64,000 nucleotides of DNA from Taeniopygia guttata (taxonomy: Eukaryota > Chordata > Aves > Passeriformes > Estrildidae), in assembly GCF_048771995.1 (NCBI RefSeq), contig NC_133024.1:26242001-26306000 (forward strand), in the 5' to 3' direction. Positions 56,901 to 64,000 of the stretch are shown here, piece by piece (position 1 is the first letter of the stretch; the number at the start of each line of letters is the position of its first letter). Under the pieces are notes generated by a model. It made no database searches, was not told the DNA's origin, and was given only the letters and a program-made list of their open reading frames with translations. Made by a program: the position numbers and the translations under genes.

Positions 56901-59332
56901 TATTCTGCAAACCTACCAGCAGTCCAAATCTTTCTTCCTCTTAATATCCTTCAGCAAGCTTATGCTGTGACACTGCTTCAGTCTCACAGTTCCTACTGGT
57001 TTTGTATACCTCCTGTAGTTAGCCTTAATGTAAAGCTAAGATCAATTCCAAGGCATAGACAAGAACTACTCAAAAATGCTTTTTTCCTGAGACAGTGTCT
57101 TCTTCATCCAAGCAACTGCTGGAGCTCACTTCTCCAATCTTCCATGCATGTTTTAGAACAAGGCCAGCTTTAATCAGGGACTTAGACCAAGCTTTTAATG
57201 ACAAGCAGGGCGCCCTTGAGATCAGGAGACAAAATTTACTGTCCTTTCTTTATTTCCCCTTGGAATGCTTCTATTCTAATTTTGTATTTAGCTAATAAAA
57301 TGACTGCAGGAAACATAACTCAAAGCTGACCTTTGTGACTGTTACCTGTGTGTATTAACTACTGTGGCCTATCAAAGCAACCTGGTAAGACTATCACACA
57401 GGAAAATGAAAAAGGCTATTTTTCCTGACAGGAGGAAAGAAATCTATCAGTTTGGTTTCAGAAGAAATTGAGATTTCCCTGTTACTGTGTCCCTTAATCC
57501 ACTCCCTCACAACAGCTGGGACCCCTGACTGACCTAACTGCAACCTCTCAAAGAGATGAAGTTCCCAGATGTTTACAAAAACCTGGGAGTGAGCAGAGGA
57601 GGAGGAGTGAGGTCAGGTGAGGGACTGGACATGGCTGGGTCTGTGCCCTGCTCTGCAGCATGGGTGTGCTGACTGACCAGCTCAGAGTGGGCACTGCCAC
57701 CTTGTGCTGAGGAAGAGATTCCTGATGCAAACCAGTTGAGAGATTCCCAGACCAACCAAACTGTTCCCAGAGCTTCTGCAAAAGCTAAGACAAGAAAACC
57801 AAAGCAAATAAGCTAAAACTTGTTATATGGGGCAACTTTTCTTTTTTTTAAACGTGCTTGTAAATAACAGAAAGAAAACTTCACTGCTTTTAGATATTTT
57901 TATTCTGCCTCTACTGATTGCATTATTTAAACTTAAAGCAATAAAGTTCTAGTAAGGCTCTTATACAAGAACATGCAAGAGAACTAGAAAGAAAATGTTT
58001 AGAGTTTTTTTGTAATAGCATTGGAGGAAGAGAAAGGGTAATTACACAAGTGATATTCCCTCATATCTACATTGGTATTGTTTCATTTGTAATTTAAAAA
58101 ATATCAATGGCAATTGCACTGCCCATTTAGTAACAAGCACTTTTAGGACAGCATCGATGTAGGGTCATTCTGAGAAAACCTGACCAGATCTGCTTAAGAA
58201 AACTTCATAAGAAGAAGAAAAAAAAAAAACTTCCCTGTTAATCACCTGAAGATACACATCTCATATTTATTCTTCTTTGTCTATTTTTATTCCCTCCCAA
58301 GTCTTCCTAAGTATAGCATCATTTCTCTTTAAACCTTAGAGGAGGGGCAGAGATAGAACTCATGTCCACAAAACCCAGTCTCTTACTCACTGTTTATGGT
58401 CTGGAAAATATTTAAGGACCAGTACCTCTGTACATGTTGCACTCAGATGAAAGCTGCTGCCACCCTCTCACATTGTGCAGATGATCTTGGTACTGCAAAG
58501 AAACTGAAGTGTACACGGTGCAAGTAAAGGAAGCCAAGAACCACCTCCTGTGGTCTGGAGCAATTGTTACAGGGAAGCAGGCATTTGGAGCTAAAGAGCT
58601 GTAATTATGCAACCAGCGCACAAGCCACAATCACAAAGACCAGAGCTCTCACCTGAAACCACATCTTCAGCTACTTTAGATCAAAATAAGGGGAACATTA
58701 CTCTATTTTTAGGAAATTAAAAAAGAATTACCAGGGAAATCCTCCTGATCCCAAGTACTGTGCTGAGATTCACAAGTTATCACATACCTATTTCACTAAG
58801 GAAGTGAGAAAGTGTGATAAATGTCTCTATGTTGCAAGACAGTGCTCATCTCCTTGGCTTCCAATGCCCAATGATCCACGGTACACCTCAAAACCAAGGG
58901 ATTTCCAAAGAGAAGACAGACATCTAATTATGCTGTGCTTGACAAAGCAGCCACAAGTGTGTTTGGATGGTGAAAGCTAGGAGGATACAAAGTGAATTGC
59001 AGGCAAGTTCCTCCTAACACAGGTCATCACCTCTCTGTGGGTTAGGGCTGGGTTACCTGGATCAGATGGCAGAGATTGCCTGCACCAGGCTGAGAGTGCT
59101 CTCCCACTGCCCCTGGGCAAGAGCAGCTGTTGGTGAGCCCAGCCTTGCAGCAGCATGCTGCCTAAAGAACAAATAATTCTTTTCCTGACAAGAGCTGAAA
59201 CATGCAAGTCAACATGGCCCCAAATACTGTCATCAAGATAGTTATTTATAACTCAGGAATCCAGCATACATGAAAACTGTATTTGAAACACCAAAGACTG
59301 GTGTTTCTACTGGAAAAAAGTAGAAGCTCTAA

Positions 59333-59540
59333 GTCATAAAATCACAAAATGGTTTGGATTGGAAGAAACCTTAAAAATTGTCTCATTCCAATCCCTCTGC
59401 CATGGGCAGAGAGAGCTCCCACTAGACCTCATCCAGCTGAGAACCTCATCCAGCCTGGCCTTGGACACTTCCAGGGATAGGGCATCTGCAGCTTCCCTGG
59501 GCAACTTCTGAGCAGCTTCTCTGTTCCAGCAAGAGCCCAC
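59333..59540 (-). mobile_element. CR1 LINE 3'-end fragment
   Basis: The plus strand shows the complement of the CR1 3' end: 'aatcacaaaatggtttggat', 'ccctctgccatgggcagaga' and 'catccagcctggccttggac' modules in order. The element lies on the minus strand and is 5'-truncated. The end near 59540 is approximate. Confidence 0.82.
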
Positions 59541-62500
59541 CCAATTCTGCTTTCTCACGTGACCTTATCTCCAAATGAAGTCTCTATCCAAAGAGCAGCA
59601 CCTTATCACAGAGCCTGACAAGCAATTTAGAATCACAACATAAAAACATGCATTTTGGCTACAATGACTTAGCCAGAGCAGTATTCTTTGCTTCACTGCT
59701 TTGGTTTTCAGCTGAGCTCTTTTTGTTCTTCAACTACAAAGGATTCTCACAGAGTCTGTTTATAAAACCACATAGGGTCCTGAGGAGGTATCAAGGCATT
59801 TTCTGACACGTGCCAAACTGCCTTGCTGCTCTCTCCTGAGGACCCTAACTAACAAGCAGTGCAAAATATCCCACAGCCAAAATGTTCAGGGCATCCAGAC
59901 AGTTTATGTGTCAAATTTTTTAACTCATCTTTTCGCATGAGTCATTCAGAACAAAGGATTACACAGTCAAATTCTTAAATATTTTATAGGCTTGGGGTTT
60001 GAGAAATCTGACACAAACTAAGAACACATCAAGGGTTCATTATATAGTAAGCAATATTCTATGGGCCTGCACTACAAAGTTCCACTACAATATGCAGAAG
60101 AGATCAATCCTGAGATTCTGCTACAAACACTGCCCTTCCAGAGTTAAGGGATTTCCCTATGAATCTTAATGGATCCAAAGGCAAAAATAGCTGAGGTAGA
60201 AGGTACCAAAAAACAGGATTTCAGTTTTAATGTATAAGCTCATCAAAGAAGCTCCCTAATTACACTTCAATGACCTTTCAAAAACAAGTATACACACACT
60301 CTGCCCCCAAACCCACGAAAACTAAACAAAACCTCCATAACTTTGCAATGTACATTCCATAGGCAGACTACTCAAAAAATATTTTAGTGGACAGAGAGCT
60401 CATTCTCCTTCACAACCTCAATGCAATTACACCTTTGCTTTCCAGAGGTTTTTTCCTTGGACCCATGAAGTGGGTGCACTGGGCAATTACTTCAGTTCCA
60501 GGAATAAAAGACTCATCTTGCAATCTGGATGTTTGACAGTTTTGAATAATACAGGCAGGGATAAAGCTCCACATTATTTAAATTATATTAAACAGAGGAG
60601 TCCAAACTAAAGTTATCTGAGCCCAGATGACCAGAGAAACAAGCACATTTCCATTACACTGTCAAAGAGGAAATTTAAAAACAAAATCAATGCATGTTAG
60701 ACACAAGAAAATACAACTACTATGTGCAAATCCATAGAAAACCTGAATTCAATAATTCCACCACTTTAGGAACTACTTATTTGGCTTAGGAGAATTAATG
60801 TACCTGAGCTATCTGGGGTGAATAAGTAGTTCTGAACGCACTAGGAAAAGCAAATAAGACTAGAAATTTAGCACGGACAATAGAGAAGAAACTAAAGCCA
60901 GATATCCAAGTTACTACTTTGCATAGGTCTGAAAGGAATGGATAAAGGGGACAGACTGATACCACGATCCTGCAAGTTTTACTTCATTAAAAAATCATTC
61001 AATAAAATGAAAATGCCTTACCTCTACTCTGTCTTCTTCTTCTATAACTGTGTGAAATCCCTATTGCCACCTAAGACTGACTTGGCAAAAATACCTTAAA
61101 TTGAAACTAGGAGTGGGAGAGCCCCACTGCACTGCTTAGCAAGGGATAGCTCACACTTAATATTTCCAAGCTAGGAAACACAGGGTCTTCCCATTCCCAC
61201 CCAGAATAAAGCAGAAAAAACACAAAGTAAGATGGACTGTAAAGCCCCTTAAGACAACTTACAGGTGGGATTCTTCCTGAGCCTTCTCTTCTCCATGCTG
61301 AGCAATCACAGTTCCCTTTACCTCTCAACACGAGAGATGCTCCTATACCTTAACTGTCCTTGTGGCCTTTTACATTTTTTTTTACTTACACAGAGACACC
61401 CCACACTCCCAAATAAGTACACTGAAACAACAAGATTGCTTCTCGTGGTGGCAGTGCTGGCTTAATATTTGTGAAACTATGACCCAAGATGATGCCAAAA
61501 TTAGTTAAGCTTCTCCAATTACACAAGAAGTCCCAGAATTTCCAGCAGGTGAGAGATTTACATGGAAGAATGAGGTATTTAAGTGACAGATGTATAATAT
61601 TTAAACATTTCTGAATTAAAGCATCTCTGAATATTAAGGACACTCCAATAGAGAAAAAATTATGTTACTGATTTGGAGCACCATTTTACTACTGGAGGAA
61701 ATGAGCAAGAAGAGCTGTAGCATGAAGCTTTGTAAAAGAACTGCGTTTAATTTCTAGCTAACAGCTTCACTGATGCATGAAAGCAAAGCAGAGTCCAACT
61801 TCAAAGGTTGAAGGCTGGCATGAATTAGGTGTCCCCGAAGCCAACCACATTACAGACTACAGATGCAGGCAGACACCCCAAATGGACAGTTATTATTTTC
61901 ACTTGAACTCCAGTTACCTGAAGAATAAACAAATCTTTAAGCTCGCCTCTCCCCATAAAAGCCTTACACTTCTATTAAGTGTGACATGAAGCTAATGGAC
62001 AATGTTTTCTATAATCTTTTCATGGTATTGCCCACCACACCAAAAGCTGGAAAAATGGGTCATAGGTTCTGAGGAACCTGGATTTAGACCTAAAAGTTAA
62101 TAGCTCCATATTTAGATCATTCCAGCCTCACTAGAGATGGACCACAAAGAATCCGTTCAGGTATCAGAATACCAACATGACTGAGATGTGCTTTCAGATG
62201 GAGCTGATTTCAATTCATGGTTTTCATGCTGGCCAGTTAACCTGACAGAAGTTCAGGTAACTGAGTGAGAAAGGCACTTGTTACCAGGAACCAAGAAGCA
62301 TTTTTAGCAGCCTAGTACTTTCTTCTTATCTGAACCACAGTTGCACCCAGCGTGGCTGATGTAAGAGATTACTATCGGAAGTCATGATTGCAAAAGTAAC
62401 TCATTCACTTTAGAGGACTAAAGCCATGGCTTTTCATACAGGAAACAAACCCAGTTTACACACAATTTGTCAATCTTGTGCACACAGCAGAACCTCTTTT

Positions 62501-64000
62501 CTGCTTACTCTAAGCATGACAACAGCACTACACTGGTAATGTAGCAAACCAAAGTACACTTTGAACACATTATATCCACACATAAAAGCTGGAATTGCAT
62601 TTTAAACATCAAATTAGGTTAGCATTACATGAACTGAGCACTGCACAACATTTCCTAATCAAGGAGTTGAGATATTTAGATGTTTTACTGTAATCTGAAA
62701 TAACTCAAACACTTCTTGAACGTTCGCCCCCATTAAAACTGAATACATATCATGGTGCAGAGTTTCAGATGAGACAGTTTTCAATTAAATAACACTACTG
62801 AGCCATGTCCCTGATGAAAATGCCAGGGAAGATGTGCATACAACCCAGGTTTTTAAGTGAAAATGGATGTGTAAATGTGTACATGCATACAATCTAACAG
62901 CTTTCATGTTCCTGATCTTTTTGTAACAACTCCAGTTATAAATCTCAGGGCTCTGAAGAAGTGTACTTGCCTGCAGCCTGATGGACTGTCCATCCACAGT
63001 ACTGCCAGTCATTTTATAAATTCTTCATCTCAGTTGTGTTTGTGATTCCTTTAATGAAGTTAAATCCCTCAGGAACATGTTTTCCTATTTTGAAAGGTGT
63101 CACTATTCCTCAAAGTAGCACAGACTTTGTGGTACTTTTCACAAAGTTCTTTGACACAACCATGATTCATTGGGAAACCCTTCGTAACAAATGCTACACT
63201 TCTTATACCTCCCCCAGTCAAGTGCCACTTACAAAGTTATTTTTAAGACCTTAAAAAGCACTACTGTACAAAAATTAAACCACAGAATGGCTCTTGTCAA
63301 AGCTAGCACATCCCAGCCCTTGACTTCCTCGCACGCCTATTTCTTTCCACAGCACCCAGCTTCAACTCATACATTGTATTAATTCTTATCCAAGCAAGAT
63401 ATGATTGGTTACAATGTCACACACTTTGTATCAAGGCACTTTGCAAATCAAAAGCGTGCTTAAATACTTGGAATGCACCATCCTGAATCTCTCTGTAGCC
63501 TAATTCATTATACTTCAATATGTGGAAGCCAGAGGTGCTCTTACAACTTCAGCACATGGAGAGAAACCATCAACAACTAAACAATGCTCAAAAAAGTACC
63601 TTTTTAATTCCTCCACCTAAAGAGTCAGGAGCATCCCTCTCTAAGGGAGCACCCTTCTCTCCTAAGAAGAGCTGAGATGAAGAACAGCTGGAGTAGCTCA
63701 GCCAGCAGTACACATCCACAAAATCTTTGCCTTCTTGCTCCTAAGATTCAAGACATTGAATCCGAGACATTTCAGAGTACAGCTAAACTTCAGCTACAAA
63801 TTAGAGTCCACAATGCACACAGCAGGCGTGGGCCAGGCACATGTCACAGGGCCACTCGAGTGACAGTCCCTTCAGCATGCCCCTGGCCAGCTCCTCAGAA
63901 CACTACTTGAAACACCAGGAATCAAAGCAGCAAAGCCACTATCAAAAACTTACATCCTAATTATCTCTTTGCAGCTGTCAGACTCCTCCAGGATCCATCA

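Larger units (their letters stand above)
52250..64000 (-). other. USF3: USF3 5'UTR intron (continues beyond the window)
   Basis: The ATG exon starts with an acceptor, so this 11.7 kb must be intronic or contain non-coding exons, which cannot be defined from sequence alone. I see a (TG)8 run at 53425-53440, a short duplicated segment at 53941-53976 and a CR1 fragment at 59333-59540, but no CpG island, coding exon or RNA gene. Confidence 0.7.

Noticed and set aside
57540..57790. GC-richer, ORF-bearing segment in the USF3 5' intron
   Set aside because: I looked for an exon or repeat here, but no splice-bounded coding match or known repeat family was recognised.
1..64000. CRISPR arrays, operons, tRNA or rRNA genes
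   Set aside because: No regularly spaced repeats, cloverleaf-like segments or rRNA sequence were seen. The window is eukaryotic.

Overview
This is a piece of vertebrate nuclear genome, most likely from a bird. It holds two multi-exon genes with GT-AG introns, and its interspersed repeats are CR1 LINE fragments plus one retroviral solo LTR, with no Alu, L1 or B-type repeats seen. The introns are compact: 24 SIDT1 coding exons fit in about 25 kb. CR1 is also common in turtles and crocodilians, so 'bird' is a strong inference, and a passerine would only be a guess. Exons were found by translating the sequence and comparing with remembered human proteins; no database was searched.

Left half (1-about 29,460, + strand): SIDT1, a SID-1 family multipass membrane protein. 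The window opens inside its first intron, so the signal-peptide exon lies upstream. Twenty-four exons (presumed exons 2-25) from 3261 to 28060 splice in frame into 751 residues plus stop. An extra 15-base in-frame microexon sits at 23474-23488. Intron 10 carries a 505-bp solo LTR with a perfect 6-bp target-site duplication.

Middle (about 28,060-39,100): the SIDT1 3'UTR, a spacer, and then the long 3' flank and presumed 3'UTR of USF3. SIDT1 and USF3 converge tail to tail, with stop codons about 11 kb apart. Three CR1 fragments lie here, two of them in opposite orientation within 2.4 kb.

Right half (39,098-64,000, - strand): USF3 (KIAA2018), a very large bHLH protein. Four small exons encode the N-terminus and bHLH domain. 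One giant 6,467-bp exon encodes the remainder, for 2,240 residues in all. The ATG exon begins with a splice acceptor, so 52,250-64,000 is a 5'UTR intron. The first exon and promoter are probably outside the window, as no CpG-rich promoter is visible.

The two genes are not known to work together; they are old neighbours, with the same linkage on human 3q13. I found no novel gene system. The points most worth a second look are the microexon, the precisely bounded solo LTR, the opposed CR1 copies in the presumed USF3 3'UTR, and the short polyglutamine tract in USF3.
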